From Pseudolabrys sp. (GTDB lineage: Bacteria; Pseudomonadota; Alphaproteobacteria; Rhizobiales; Xanthobacteraceae): 64,000 nt of DNA. How positions within the stretch are numbered: position 1 is the stretch's first letter; the number at the start of each line of letters is the position of its first letter. Shown here piece by piece: positions 25,499-35,078 of this stretch. The notes beneath the pieces are model-generated. The model had not been told where the DNA came from. It did no database searches and was given only the letters and a program-made list of their open reading frames with translations. The stretch covers positions 1-64,000 of the forward strand of contig JADGGK010000009.1 in the NCBI GenBank assembly GCA_019689975.1. Reading direction: 5' to 3'. A program made the position numbers and the translations under genes.

Positions 25499-26017
25499 TC
25501 AGGAGTTCTTCCAGGGCCTGAGACTGCGTACCTGCCAGGTCCCATTGTCCGGTTTGCAGGCTTCGCCCTGTAGCCAGGCCTGCGAATTGCCTTGCACGTA
25601 GCTGGCAAGAAAATCGCGGCAGGTCTTGCCGTCCTGAATGTAGGCCGAGGCGATGGGCGTGACCGTGCCACGCGCGCCGGTCGCGGGATTTTCCCAGGGA
25701 ACACTCGCATCCTTCGCGCCGCGGCTGAGGACTTCGCTCGCCGCGGCACGTGCATAGGCGAGATCGGCATCGGGGGGGAGCGCCTCGGCGCTCCGGGAGC
25801 CCGGCGGGGGCGTGATCGAGCCGGTGGCGTCGCTCTTGTCGCCGCCAAATAAGGAGTCGAGCTGGTAGGAGACGCTGCAGCCGCCAAGGAGGACGGCGAG
25901 CGCCAGCGCCGTCCCCGCCCCGAAGAGGCGCCATAGGCGCGGGCGCAAAGCTCCATTATAACAGCGCGAACGGAGCTGACGGGTCGCGACCCCGATCACA
26001 CGAGCACCCCGAGTCAT
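25499..26017 (-). CDS. RT0821/Lpp0805-family surface lipoprotein
   Basis: A 172-aa lipoprotein with a hydrophobic segment and lipobox ALAVLLGGC (Cys47 from the ATG at 26017). The mature part has the COG4520-like pattern: [46 protein letters not shown]. It is an outer-membrane or surface antigen of unknown role. The ATG start (26017) overlaps the start codon of pdxH on the other strand, and the n-region before the signal helix is long. GTG 25999 is therefore a reasonable alternative and would leave a 16-bp gap. Confidence 0.85.
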   Translation of the reverse strand: MTRGARVIGVATRQLRSRCYNGALRPRLWRLFGAGTALALAVLLGGCSVSYQLDSLFGGDKSDATGSITPPPGSRSAEALPPDADLAYARAAASEVLSRGAKDASVPWENPATGARGTVTPIASAYIQDGKTCRDFLASYVQGNSQAWLQGEACKPDNGTWQVRSLRPWKNS

Positions 26018-26657
26018 GTCCGATACGGTACCGATTGAACACCCGAGCTGGTTAACGACTGGTGATTTCACTGCGGCCGATGACCCTCTGCGGTTGTTTT
26101 CGGCTTGGCTCAAGGACGCCTCGGCCTCGGAGCCGCGCGATCCCACCGCCATGACGCTCGCAACCGTCGATCCCGAGGGTGCACCCAATGCCCGCATGGT
26201 GCTGCTTAAGGGCGTCGACGAGCGGGGATTCGTTTTCTACACGAATATGGACAGTAAAAAAGGGCGTGAATTGGACGCACACCCGGTGGCCGCGCTTGTG
26301 TTCCACTGGAAGTCGCTCAACCGCCAAGTCCGCGTCCGAGGGCCGGTGGAGCGGGTCAGCGACGCCGAAGCCGACGCCTATTTCGCCACCCGCCCCAAGC
26401 AGGCGCAGATCGGTGCCTGGGCCAGCAAACAATCGCAACCTTTGGAGAGCCGGCTCGCGTTCGAAAAAGCGGTCGCCCTTTACGCGGCCAAATTCGCGGT
26501 CGGCGCCGTGCCGCGGCCGCCAAATTGGTCGGGCTATCGCGTCCTGCCGCTCGCGATGGAATTCTGGCACGATCGGCCGTTCCGCCTGCACGATCGTATA
26601 GAATTCCGCCGCGCCGCGGTCGATGCGCCGTGGGTGAAAACACGGCTTTATCCGTGA
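26016..26657 (+). CDS. pdxH: Pyridoxamine 5'-phosphate oxidase
   Basis: A 213-aa FMN enzyme making pyridoxal-5'-phosphate from PNP or PMP. Motifs: [45 protein letters not shown] (residues 43-88), [40 protein letters not shown], and the C-terminal [17 protein letters not shown]...W.KTRLYP signature. Full length. It is divergent from the lipoprotein gene, with overlapping first codons. Confidence 0.97.
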   Translation: MSDTVPIEHPSWLTTGDFTAADDPLRLFSAWLKDASASEPRDPTAMTLATVDPEGAPNARMVLLKGVDERGFVFYTNMDSKKGRELDAHPVAALVFHWKSLNRQVRVRGPVERVSDAEADAYFATRPKQAQIGAWASKQSQPLESRLAFEKAVALYAAKFAVGAVPRPPNWSGYRVLPLAMEFWHDRPFRLHDRIEFRRAAVDAPWVKTRLYP

Positions 26658-26807
26658 GTAAGGCCATGCACCTTCGTCTTTTCTGCCGTCCTCCGCGCAT
26701 CCCGGCGCCCGCGGGCCTGCCCCTGTCGCCTCCGGCCGAGAGCGCCCGTTTCGCCGCTTCGTCTCATGGGCGGCCTTGAGCAAACGGACCGACGCGAGAT
26801 CGCTCCC

Positions 26808-27551
26808 ATGTCGCCCAACCAACCCCGCCGCACGCTGCTGCTCACCGGCGCAAGCCGCGGCATCGGGCACGCAACGGTGAAGCGTTTTTCCGCAGCCGGC
26901 TGGCGCGTGATCACCTGCTCGCGCCACCCCTTTCCGGAGAATTGCCCGTGGGAAGCCGGACCCGAGGACCACATCCAGGTCGATCTCGCCGACGAAGAGA
27001 ACACGCGCTCGGCGATCGCCGAAATCAAGCGGCGGCTCGACACGCGCGAGCTCCATGCCCTGGTCAACAACGCCGCGATCTCGCCCAAGGCCGAGGGCGG
27101 CGGGAGACTGTCGACGCTCGACACCACCAACGAGGACTGGCACCGCGTCTTTCAGGTGAACTTCTTCGCCCCGATCATGCTGGCACGCGGACTGATCGAC
27201 GAACTCAAGGCCGCCAGAGGATCGGTGGTGAACGTCACCTCGATTGCCGGCTCGCGGGTCCACCCCTTCGCCGGCGCGGCCTACGCGACCTCGAAGGCGG
27301 CGCTCGCGGCGCTCACGCGTGAAATGGCGAGCGATTTCGGACGTCTCGGTATCCGCGTCAACGCCATCGCACCCGGCGAGATCGATACCGCGATTCTCTC
27401 GCCGGGCACCGAGAAGATCGTCGAGCAGATCCCGATGCGCCGTCTCGGCACACCGGACGAGGTCGCCAAGATCATCTACGTGCTGTGCACCGACACGTCG
27501 TCCTATGTCAACGGTGCCGAGATTCACATCAATGGCGGGCAGCACGTTTGA
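26808..27551 (+). CDS. SDR family oxidoreductase
   Basis: A 247-aa classical SDR: LLLTGASRGIGHATVKRFSAAGWRVITCSR (cofactor motif, about residues 10-18), VDLADEENTRSAI, LVNNAAISP, the Ser in VVNVTSIAGSR, the Tyr-Lys in AAYATSKAALAAL, and the C-terminal SSYVNGAEIHINGGQHV. It is NAD(P)-dependent; the substrate is unknown. ATG 26808 or 26766. It lies 150 bp beyond pdxH in the same direction and converges with the crotonase gene. Confidence 0.9.
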   Translation: MSPNQPRRTLLLTGASRGIGHATVKRFSAAGWRVITCSRHPFPENCPWEAGPEDHIQVDLADEENTRSAIAEIKRRLDTRELHALVNNAAISPKAEGGGRLSTLDTTNEDWHRVFQVNFFAPIMLARGLIDELKAARGSVVNVTSIAGSRVHPFAGAAYATSKAALAALTREMASDFGRLGIRVNAIAPGEIDTAILSPGTEKIVEQIPMRRLGTPDEVAKIIYVLCTDTSSYVNGAEIHINGGQHV

Positions 27552-27631
27552 GCATTCCCTGGCCCGGTCTCCGGCGAGTCCGACTCGCCAGACGGCCGAC
27601 ATTCTTGGTGCCCAATACCGGCATGCGGCCG

Positions 27632-28447
27632 TCAGCCGATGTGCTCGAAGTCGCCGTGCCGGCCGAGGCCGGCCTTGAACCGGTTGGCCCCGGCGATGCC
27701 GTCTTTAACGAGCGCCTCGCGGCCGTTGTACCACTCCTGGATGAGCGCCTCGCGCACGCTGAGCCCGTGACTCTTGATTGCCGAGCGGCGATCGGCGCGC
27801 ACGCAGACCTGCGGGAACCGCGCAATGTCCCGCGCAAGCTGTTCGGCCTTCTCGCGTGCGCCTCCTTTGGCGGTCACGTATTCGCACAAGCCAATGGCAA
27901 GACACTCTTCCGCCGGCACCTTGCGTCCGGTCAGGATGATCTCGAGCGCGCGGCCAAGACCGACGATGCGCGGCAATCGCACGGTGCCGCCGTCGATCAG
28001 CGGCACGCCCCAGCGCCGGCAATACACCCCGAAATAGGACTCCTGCGCCATCACGCGGAAGTCGCACCACAGGCCGAGTTCCATGCCGCCGGCGACCGCC
28101 GGTCCTTCGATCGCCGCAATCACGGGCTTGTCGAGTTCGAGCCGCGACGGGCCGAGCGGACCGCGCGGAATCTCGCCGCCGTTGCCGCGGGGTGCGGCGG
28201 GCGGAATATCGAGCTCGCCGAGCGGGTAGTCGGGATCGAGCGAGCTCACATATTTGAGGTCCCATCCGGCGCAAAACGCCCCGCCGGCGCCCCAGAGCAC
28301 CGCAACCGCGGCCGTCTCGTCGGCGTCAAATTCAAGGAATGCCGCCGTGAGCGCGTCGGCGCTTGCCGGATCCATGGCGTTACGCGCTTCGGGCCGATCG
28401 TGGATCACCGTCCAGACCGCGCCGTCCTTTTCGATTCTTACTGTCAT
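27632..28447 (-). CDS. Enoyl-CoA hydratase/isomerase (crotonase) family protein
   Basis: A 271-aa crotonase-fold protein. The first oxyanion-hole segment is GGAFCAGWDLKYVSSL (residues about 55-70). The second is IEGPAVAGGMELGLWCDFRVMAQES (about 112-136). The active-site Glu equivalent is followed by YFGVYCRRWGVPLIDGGTVRLPRIVG. It acts on CoA thioesters, by hydration or isomerisation of enoyl-CoA; specificity is not readable from the sequence. The ATG at 28447 was chosen because MTVRIEKDGAVWTVIHDRPEARNAM matches the family N-terminus. Confidence 0.9.
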   Translation of the reverse strand: MTVRIEKDGAVWTVIHDRPEARNAMDPASADALTAAFLEFDADETAAVAVLWGAGGAFCAGWDLKYVSSLDPDYPLGELDIPPAAPRGNGGEIPRGPLGPSRLELDKPVIAAIEGPAVAGGMELGLWCDFRVMAQESYFGVYCRRWGVPLIDGGTVRLPRIVGLGRALEIILTGRKVPAEECLAIGLCEYVTAKGGAREKAEQLARDIARFPQVCVRADRRSAIKSHGLSVREALIQEWYNGREALVKDGIAGANRFKAGLGRHGDFEHIG

Positions 28448-28589
28448 GACCGGAACCCTTGTCGAATCGTGTTCGCCCCATCGGCATCGTCCCTGCCGCG
28501 AAGGGGAGACCGTGCCGGCCGGAGAGTCATCACGAGCAATGAGGGAGCAAGAGCCCATCGGAGCCGGCAGCGCAAGCGCATCATTCGTC

Positions 28590-29564
28590 TTAAAGCCACT
28601 TGCGCCACTTGAAATAGACGTAAGGCAGAACCGCCGCGAGTATCATCAGCACGACCGCAAGCGGATAGCCGTAAGGCCATTCGAGCTCCGGCATGTGCTT
28701 GAAGTTCATGCCGTAGATCGAGGCAACCAATGTCGGCGGCATCAGCACCACCGCGGCCACCGAGAAGATCTTGATGATATTGTTCTGTTGGACGTTGACC
28801 ACGCCGAGCATGGCGTCGAGCAGAAAGGTCACCTTGTTGGTGATATAGCTGGCGTGGTCGGTGAGGGAGACCACGTCGCGCTGCATCGATTGCAGTTGCG
28901 CGCGCGCATCCTTCGGCCATTTCATCGCTTCCGCTTCATTGGCGAGAAACGACAGCAGACGCCCGATTGAGACCAGACTTTCACGCACTTTCGACGTCAA
29001 ATCTCCCTTGCGACCCAGCGCCTTGAGCACCTCGTTATAGGAAGGAGGCCCCTGCTCCGCTTCGTCCGGCTCGAAAATCGTGTGGGAAATTTCGTCGACC
29101 TCCGACCCGATGCGCTCGAGAATGTCGGCAGAGCGGTCGATGATGGCATCGAGCAGATCGCGCAGCACGCCGTCGCCGCTCATGCGCGGAACAGCGCCGC
29201 GCACGAGCTTGTGGCCAACGACGACGAAGGGACGCGGCTCGTCGTAGCGGACCGTGGCAAGCCGATGCCCGATCAGGATGAATGTGACCGGTGTAGCTTT
29301 CGGCGCAGCGGTGTCGGAGTTGCACATCAGCGTCGCGGTCATGTACCGCGCGCCGTTTTCGACGTAGAGCCGGCTGGAGATCTCGATTTCCTGCATCTCT
29401 TCGCGCGTCGGGACCGCGATGCCGAGCAGTCTCTCGACGAGCCTGTCTTCCTCGGCGGTGGGAGACATCATGTCGATCCACACCGCCGCATCCGGCGGCG
29501 CGCACCCCGATTCGACCGCGACGCGCTCGAGACTCGCGCCCCGCGGCACATAGACCGAAAGCAT
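28590..29564 (-). CDS. corA: CorA-family divalent cation (Mg2+) transporter
   Basis: A 324-aa inner-membrane channel. A cytosolic alpha/beta N-domain is followed by a long stalk helix and two C-terminal transmembrane helices. The signature YGMNFKHMPEL lies at the end of TM1 (about residues 290-300), with TM2 PLAVVLMILAAVLPYVYFKWRKWL at the C-terminus. CorA pentamers import Mg2+, with Co2+/Ni2+ as lesser substrates. It is a monocistronic minus-strand gene. Confidence 0.95.
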   Translation of the reverse strand: MLSVYVPRGASLERVAVESGCAPPDAAVWIDMMSPTAEEDRLVERLLGIAVPTREEMQEIEISSRLYVENGARYMTATLMCNSDTAAPKATPVTFILIGHRLATVRYDEPRPFVVVGHKLVRGAVPRMSGDGVLRDLLDAIIDRSADILERIGSEVDEISHTIFEPDEAEQGPPSYNEVLKALGRKGDLTSKVRESLVSIGRLLSFLANEAEAMKWPKDARAQLQSMQRDVVSLTDHASYITNKVTFLLDAMLGVVNVQQNNIIKIFSVAAVVLMPPTLVASIYGMNFKHMPELEWPYGYPLAVVLMILAAVLPYVYFKWRKWL

Positions 29565-29828
29565 GCAATCACCCTCCGCCGGGTTTTATCTCTCACGACC
29601 CGAGCGGTGCGGCAAGCGCAAGGATGGGCGGGATGACGGTGGGTCCCGACGCAGACCCGCGGCCGCTCCCCCTGACGGGGTTCGCGTGCAAGGAAGCGAA
29701 CGGGGGAAGCTCCTGGCAACTCCGCCCGGCGAAGGGGCAACGGCGCCGGCGGCACCGTCACGGCACCTCAATGCTTTCCCACGCCGATGCGCGACGCGTC
29801 GAAAAGGTGGACGACCGCGGGCGGTTGC

Positions 29829-30026
29829 TCAGAGGTAGTCGTCGTAACGGAAGCGGTCATGGCTTGCCGCAGCCGGCCGCTGCGGCGGTGCCGGGCGACA
29901 GCGTGCCGCCGCCGCCACTGCCGGGATGCCGATCTCGCCGTAGCGGCGATCGAGGTTCGGCGCCTGACTCTCCGCCGAAGGGTTTTCGGTCTTCTCGTTC
30001 CGCTCCAAAGCTTTCGGCGCGGTCAT
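29829..30026 (-). CDS. Small conserved-looking protein (65 aa), unknown function
   Basis: On the minus strand MTAPKALERNEKTENPSAES begins a 65-aa frame containing RRYGEIGIPAVAAAARC and ending FRYDDYL. The RYGEIGIPAVAAA block reads like the short uncharacterised proteins I associate with Bradyrhizobium relatives (from memory, not checked). It has no signal peptide or membrane helix. Upstream ATG 30113 would lengthen it with low-complexity residues. It stands alone in a 870-bp gap between corA and the L,D-transpeptidase gene. Confidence 0.55.
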   Translation of the reverse strand: MTAPKALERNEKTENPSAESQAPNLDRRYGEIGIPAVAAAARCRPAPPQRPAAASHDRFRYDDYL

Positions 30027-30430
30027 CGTTTCACTCCGATCGTTCCTTGAATTTTTCCTTGGGGCTCTCAAGCCCGGCTGTCCACCGGCCGAGGGCGGCT
30101 TTATCACCGCCAACTGAGGCAGAATTGCGCAGGTTTTCGTGTGCTATCGTGACAATTGCCGCTCCTCTCGCGCTGCATCATGATACCGCCCGGCAGGGTA
30201 AAGTTTTTGTTAACGCCAGGCCGAACCTCTCCCTTCTTGTCGCGTCGGAAGCGGGACCGGGGCGGCTGCCGGCAAGTGCGGCATTCTTGCCACAGGTGCA
30301 CAGGAAGCTGTGTTGCCAACGGCGGAAACCATGGCGAAGCGGCCATGACTTGGATTAATTGATGGCGCGGACGGCCGCGGCGCGGCCTTCCCGGACGAAC
30401 AAAAGAATGAGCTCCGCAACGAGGGCGGTA
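30027..30430. other. 404-bp gap before the L,D-transpeptidase gene
   Basis: No gene is supported here. It includes a relatively A+T-rich patch (about 30195-30215, AAAGTTTTTGTTAACG) that may be part of a promoter. ATG codons at 30362 and 30407 are in frame with the transpeptidase gene, so its true start may lie inside this stretch. Confidence 0.4.
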
Positions 30431-31087
30431 ATGGCGGCCAGGGAATTATGGATCATTCTGCTCGGTATCGGGGTGGTGCTCGGCGGTTGCATGCAGTCGA
30501 CGCTTGAGCCCTCGTCCGAGGCCAATTTCACGGCGCGCGACAGAAAGCTCCTGGCCGCGGCACCCTACGAAAAAGTCACGATTCCCGAGCCTTATCGACG
30601 GCACATCGTCGACTATCCGCGCAAGGAGGAGCCCGGCACGATCGTGGTCGATACCGACAACCGCTATCTCTACTACGTGCTTCCCGGCGGCAAGGCGATC
30701 CGCTATGGGGTCGCCGTGGGCGAGGAAGCATTGGCCTGGTCGGGCGTCGCCAGGGTCGGACGCATGACGGAATGGCCGTCGTGGACTCCGACCGCGGAGA
30801 TCAAGAAACGTCTCGACGTGCCCGATTATGTCGGACCGGGGCCGCAGAATCCGATGGGCGCCCGGGCCTTGTACCTGTTCGAGGGCAACAAGGATACGCT
30901 TTACCGTATCCACGGCACCAACCAACCCGAATATATCGGGCAGGCGATTTCCTCGGGCTGCATCCGCATGACCAACGAGGACGTCATCGACCTATACAAG
31001 CGTGCGAAGATCGGCACCGTGGTGGTGGTGCTGGCGCCGCATCAGGGCACGTCGCGCGTCGCAGCGAATAGTGGGCTGTTCAACTGA
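30431..31087 (+). CDS. L,D-transpeptidase (YkuD/ErfK) lipoprotein
   Basis: A 218-aa exported enzyme. From ATG 30431 the N-terminus MAARELWIILLGIGVVLGGC is a lipoprotein signal with Cys20; ATG 30407 or 30362 would lengthen the n-region. The YkuD domain shows IVVDTDNRYLYYVLPGGKAIRYGVAVG, the WPSWTPTAEIKKR segment, and the catalytic HGTNQPEYIGQAISSGCIRMTNEDVIDLY (His and Cys). Such enzymes form 3-3 crosslinks in peptidoglycan or attach outer-membrane proteins to it. A strong hairpin follows the stop codon by 26 bp. Confidence 0.93.
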   Translation: MAARELWIILLGIGVVLGGCMQSTLEPSSEANFTARDRKLLAAAPYEKVTIPEPYRRHIVDYPRKEEPGTIVVDTDNRYLYYVLPGGKAIRYGVAVGEEALAWSGVARVGRMTEWPSWTPTAEIKKRLDVPDYVGPGPQNPMGARALYLFEGNKDTLYRIHGTNQPEYIGQAISSGCIRMTNEDVIDLYKRAKIGTVVVVLAPHQGTSRVAANSGLFN

Positions 31088-31113
31088 CGTCGTTGAACAG
31101 AATATGCTGAGAC

Positions 31114-31142
31114 GAAACGGCGCCCACCACGGGCGCCGTTTC
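31114..31142 (+). terminator. Hairpin after the L,D-transpeptidase gene
   Basis: Perfect 12-bp stem GAAACGGCGCCC / GGGCGCCGTTTC with loop ACCAC, 27 bp beyond the stop. There is no long T tract, only TTTC at the stem end, so it may terminate with help from Rho, or act as an mRNA 3' stabiliser. Confidence 0.6.
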
Positions 31143-31260
31143 GGTCTGTGCCGGCCTTGCGACTCCAGTCCGCCTCGCTGCGCGCCGGTCGATCACCGCC
31201 TCGCGATCCCGCCCGCGCGGCCCTTTGCATGCGCTCGCGGATTGCGGCGACTTACGCTCG

Positions 31261-31301
31261 GTCCACCTCGTCGCCCCTTCCGGCGCTTCTCACAATGACG
31301 G
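31261..31301 (-). repeat. REP-like interspersed element
   Basis: Read on the minus strand it begins CCGTCATTGTGAGAAGCGCC and ends GGGGCGACGAGGTGGAC. It is a member of the same family as the element at 15325-15369. The rest of the 355-bp gap 31088-31442 holds only the hairpin at 31114 and no gene I can support. Confidence 0.45.
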
Positions 31302-31442
31302 GGCGGGTCAAGTCGCCTCTTGCGCGGTTCCGCGCCATGACGGCGTCCCATATTGCCGCGACCGGCGGGCGTTTCGGAGTGCCGCCGCCGGCATTCCCGC
31401 GCCCGCATCGGTGCGGCGCGAAACCGCGCCTGTGAACCAGGC

Positions 31443-32363
31443 TCAGCCAAGCTCCACGCGCAGAATTTCCGGCGGTACGCCGAGGCGCAGCGGCACGCCG
31501 CTGCAGCCGAGTCCTCCCGACACGATCAGGTGCCGCCCCCGTTCGACGATATGGCCGTAGGCATAGCGCGCGCCGTAGGCCGATGGCGTCCACACCGGGG
31601 GGATGAGCGGCAGGCGGATCTGGCCGCCATGCGTATGGCCGGCAAGCGTCAGCGACACGCGGGCGGGTACCCTGGGGAAAATGTCCGGCTCGTGCGCGAT
31701 GAGGATCACGGGCTCCTCGGTCGCGACCTGCGCGAGCGTGCCGGGCAGATCGTCGACGCCCGCAAACCGGTGCGGTCCGATCCGGTGTGCCAACTGATCG
31801 CCGAGCCCGGCGAGCCAAAAGCGCCGCCCCGGCGGCCCAAGCCGCAGCGCTTCGTTTTCCATCGCGCGGATGCGAACATCGGCAAGCGCCTTGCGCACGC
31901 CGCCAATGTCGAACCACCAATCGTGATTGCCGTAGACGGCGTAAACGCCGAGCGGGGCAGAGAGACGCGCAAGCTCACCCGCCCAGACCGGGGGCGCGAG
32001 GTGCTCGGTCACGAAGGGATGGGTGGCGAAATAATCGCCCATCAGCACGACGAGGTCGCAGGCCAGCGCGTTGCTGAGGTCGACCACCTGGCGGATGCGG
32101 CCGCGCCCCATGTTCGGGCCGCCGGCATGCAGATCGGCAATCACGCAGATCGACAACCGATGTCCCGCCGGCCAGCCCGGCGGCACCAGGCGGTAACGGG
32201 TCACGACGAGCTGCTCGGCGGCCTCGCTTGCGGCATAGGCGGTGGTGGCCGGCAAGGTCAGCGCGCCCGCCCCCGCGAGACCGAGGCCGGACCTGATGAG
32301 ATCGCGCCGCGTGAATCGGGGGCGCGCAGCGGGCCGGTCCGGAAATGGCTTGAGCGAAGTCAT
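31443..32363 (-). CDS. Metallophosphoesterase with Tat signal (YaeI-like)
   Basis: A 306-aa exported calcineurin-like phosphoesterase. The N-terminus has a twin-arginine motif RRDLIRSGLGLAGAGALTLPATTAYAA. Metal-binding motifs are VIADLHAGG (D-x-H), VLMGDYFA (GD), VYGNHDWW (GNH-D), and LAGHTHGGQIRLP (GHTHGGQ). Relatives include YaeI/YkuE-type enzymes linked to lipid or UDP-sugar pyrophosphate cleavage in the envelope; the substrate here is unknown. ATG 32363. It is 50 bp downstream of the extensin-like gene on the same strand. Confidence 0.9.
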   Translation of the reverse strand: MTSLKPFPDRPAARPRFTRRDLIRSGLGLAGAGALTLPATTAYAASEAAEQLVVTRYRLVPPGWPAGHRLSICVIADLHAGGPNMGRGRIRQVVDLSNALACDLVVLMGDYFATHPFVTEHLAPPVWAGELARLSAPLGVYAVYGNHDWWFDIGGVRKALADVRIRAMENEALRLGPPGRRFWLAGLGDQLAHRIGPHRFAGVDDLPGTLAQVATEEPVILIAHEPDIFPRVPARVSLTLAGHTHGGQIRLPLIPPVWTPSAYGARYAYGHIVERGRHLIVSGGLGCSGVPLRLGVPPEILRVELG

Positions 32364-32413
32364 GACGCCGCGTTGGCTAATCCGCAACTGTGGCCCAAGG
32401 AAGATCGCCAAGC

Positions 32414-33271
32414 CTAAAGTTTAGGCGAATGATTAATGCGTTCCGGTGGCGGAGCGGGACGCGGCAACGGTAACGGCGCCGGAAAGGCGCGCGACCGCAT
32501 CGTCGAGGCGGTTTCCTCTCCGGAGCGCCCGGCGCTCGCCGCCGGCGGGGGTCGGCGGAGGTCCCATTCGCAGATGCGGTAGCCGCCGCGGCGCGCGAGC
32601 ATGTCGAGATGAATGTGACCATCGTGGCGGTGATCGGCGCTCGGACCCAGCACGGTGCCGAAGCGACGGCAGGCCGACTCCCTAAGGGCAACGCGCATCG
32701 GCAAAGCGAGCGCGACATCGGTCAGCTCCAGGCGCCTTCCGTCGGCCAAACGGAGAGCGCGCAGGTCGATCGCATTCCCGCGCGCATGTTCGGAGAGCGT
32801 GGCGCCGCGAACCCCGTTTCGCGTGCGACACTCGTACGAATCGTCGTTTTCGATCGCGTGCAGGGGGCTGCCGAGGCGAGCGGCTTGCGGCGCGACGTCA
32901 TCGCGCAGCCAGGAGGAGAACGATTCCGCCATTGGACACCGCAGGAGCGCCGGCGGCATGACGGCAACCTGCGTGCCGTCCGCCAGCAGCACCGCCCTGA
33001 GTTCGACCGCGTCCTCGATGCCGCAAACGCCCGGCCCCGTCAGGCGCGGCATGAACGCGACGACCGCCATCGTGAGGAGCCGCGCGTCGCACTCGGTCGG
33101 ACGGTCGGTGACCGTCGTCAAACCGGAATTCGGGCGCCCGCGATCGCCAAGGCCCTGGGACGGCTGTGACGCGGCAACGAGGGGTCGCGGGCGCGGCGAA
33201 GGTGCCGTCTCGGCCCAGCCCCCCGTGCAGGCGAGGCCCAACCAGGCCAGCAAGATGCCGAACAGCCGCAT
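32414..33271 (-). CDS. Extensin-like C-terminal domain protein (exported)
   Basis: A 285-aa protein with signal peptide MRLFGILLAWLGLACTGGWA and the bacterial extensin-like domain: PGVCGIEDAVEL, ALLRCPMAESFSSWL, YECRTRNGVRGATLSEHARGNAIDLRAL, and SADHRHDGHIHLDM. The His/Asp arrangement resembles peptidases that act on peptidoglycan (D-Ala-D-Ala carboxypeptidase-like), but no activity is established for the family. The C-terminal tail is Pro/Arg-rich. Possibly co-transcribed with the phosphoesterase gene downstream. Confidence 0.88.
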   Translation of the reverse strand: MRLFGILLAWLGLACTGGWAETAPSPRPRPLVAASQPSQGLGDRGRPNSGLTTVTDRPTECDARLLTMAVVAFMPRLTGPGVCGIEDAVELRAVLLADGTQVAVMPPALLRCPMAESFSSWLRDDVAPQAARLGSPLHAIENDDSYECRTRNGVRGATLSEHARGNAIDLRALRLADGRRLELTDVALALPMRVALRESACRRFGTVLGPSADHRHDGHIHLDMLARRGGYRICEWDLRRPPPAASAGRSGEETASTMRSRAFPAPLPLPRPAPPPERINHSPKL

Positions 33272-33430
33272 GGACTGAAATATAATCCCCGGATTGCGGC
33301 ATTTTGGCAGGCGTCACATCGATTGTTCGCAGCCGTTTGCGAGCGCATCGAGCGCCCGTTAAATTCGTCTCCGGTCGGGCGAAGCCGCCGGCCCAAATAC
33401 AAACCGACCAGGAGGAAGGAGGGAAACGCC

Positions 33431-35071
33431 ATGCTCGGCCTGATGCAGGACTGGCCGCTTCTGTGCCATCGCATCATCGATCATGCAGCAAAATTTCACG
33501 GTTCGCGCCGAGTGGTGAGTCGATCGGTCGAAGGACCGATCGTCGAAACCAACTATGCCGCAATTCGCGCGCGGGCGCTCAAGGTCGCTCAACGGTTGGA
33601 GAAGGACGGCATCAGGCTCGGCGACCGCGTGGCCACCATGGCCTGGAACACCGCGCGACATCTCGAGGCCTGGTATGGCATCCTCGGCATCGGCGCGGTC
33701 TATCACACCGTCAACCCGCGGCTTTTCGCCGAACAGATCGTGTGGATCGTCAATCATGCGGAAGACCGCATGATGATGGTTGATCTCACCTTCGTGCGGC
33801 TGCTCGAGTCTATCGCCGACAAGCTTCCCTCGATTGAACGTTACGTCGTGCTCACCGATAGCGCACATATGCCGCAGACCCGCCTGAGAAACGCGGTCGC
33901 CTATGAAGAGTGGATCGGCGAGGTCGACGGCGATTTTGCCTGGAAGCAGTTCGACGAGAATACTGCCGCCGGCATGTGTTACACGTCCGGTACGACTGGC
34001 AATCCGAAAGGCGTGCTCTATTCCCACCGCTCCAACGTGCTGCATGCCTTCATGGCCGCGCTTCCGGATTGCAAGGGTCTTTCCTCTCGCGACGTCGTGA
34101 TGCCCGTCGTGCCGTTGTTCCACGCCAATGGTTGGTCGCTCGCATTCTCGACACCGCTCGTCGGCGCAAGCATGGTGATGCCCGGGGCGAAGATGGATGG
34201 CGCCTCGATCTATGAGATGCTCAATACCTACAAGGTCACCTTCACCGCGGCGGTGCCGACGGTGTGGTTGATGCTGCTGCAGGATCTGGAGAAGACAGGG
34301 CAGAAGCTCCCTTACCTGAAGCGGGTGGTCATCGGCGGCTCCGCCTGCCCCCGCGCCATGACCAAAACCTTCCAGGACGTCTACGGCGTGGAGGTCATTC
34401 ATGCCTGGGGCATGACCGAGATGAGCCCGCTCGGCTCGCTTTGCACCATGAAGCCTGAATACGCGCAACTCTCGGGCGAGGCAAAGCTCGACATCCAGCA
34501 GAAACAAGGTCACCCGCCCTTCGGCGTCGACATGAAGATCACCGACGACCACGGGAAGGAGCTGCCCTGGGACGGGAAGACCTTTGGCCGCCTGAAGGTG
34601 CGCGGGCCGGCCGTGGCCAGGAGCTATTACAAGGTCGCCGACGATCCGGTGTTCGAGGAAGACGGATGGTTCGACACCGGCGACGTCGCCACAATCGACC
34701 CCTACGGCTACATGCAGATCACCGACCGCTCGAAGGACGTCATCAAGTCCGGCGGCGAATGGATTTCGTCGATCGACCTCGAGAACCTGGCGGTCGGCCA
34801 TCCCAAGGTCGCCGAAGCGGCGGTCATCGGCGTGTCGCATCCCAAGTGGGCCGAACGGCCTTTGCTGGTGGTCGTGCTCAAGAAAGGCGAGAGCGCGACC
34901 AAGGAGGAACTTATCGACTTCATGCGGGGCAAGGTCGCCAAATGGTGGCTGCCCGACGACGTCGTTTTTGTGGACGAAATCCCGCATACCGCGACCGGAA
35001 AGATTCAGAAACTTGCGCTGCGGCAGCGGTTTCGGGATTACAGATGGCCGACGGCCGAAGCAGCGGAATGA
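33431..35071 (+). CDS. Acyl-CoA synthetase (AMP-forming), medium/long-chain fatty-acid ligase type
   Basis: A 546-aa ANL-superfamily ligase that activates a carboxylic acid to acyl-CoA through an acyl-AMP. Motifs: P-loop [20 protein letters not shown] (about residues 177-196), [40 protein letters not shown] (ATP/hinge), and catalytic Lys at [12 protein letters not shown]. The sequence is closest in style to AlkK/FadD-like ligases. A strong AGGAGGAAGGAGGG ribosome-binding site precedes ATG 33431. The gene is followed by a Bug-type binding protein gene after 7 bp, which suggests the ligase activates an acid captured by that protein. Confidence 0.93.
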   Translation: MLGLMQDWPLLCHRIIDHAAKFHGSRRVVSRSVEGPIVETNYAAIRARALKVAQRLEKDGIRLGDRVATMAWNTARHLEAWYGILGIGAVYHTVNPRLFAEQIVWIVNHAEDRMMMVDLTFVRLLESIADKLPSIERYVVLTDSAHMPQTRLRNAVAYEEWIGEVDGDFAWKQFDENTAAGMCYTSGTTGNPKGVLYSHRSNVLHAFMAALPDCKGLSSRDVVMPVVPLFHANGWSLAFSTPLVGASMVMPGAKMDGASIYEMLNTYKVTFTAAVPTVWLMLLQDLEKTGQKLPYLKRVVIGGSACPRAMTKTFQDVYGVEVIHAWGMTEMSPLGSLCTMKPEYAQLSGEAKLDIQQKQGHPPFGVDMKITDDHGKELPWDGKTFGRLKVRGPAVARSYYKVADDPVFEEDGWFDTGDVATIDPYGYMQITDRSKDVIKSGGEWISSIDLENLAVGHPKVAEAAVIGVSHPKWAERPLLVVVLKKGESATKEELIDFMRGKVAKWWLPDDVVFVDEIPHTATGKIQKLALRQRFRDYRWPTAEAAE

Positions 35072-35078
35072 GAACGCC

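Noticed and set aside
26052-27602. 516-codon minus-strand open frame opposite pdxH and the SDR
   Set aside because: Antisense shadow of two complete plus-strand genes.
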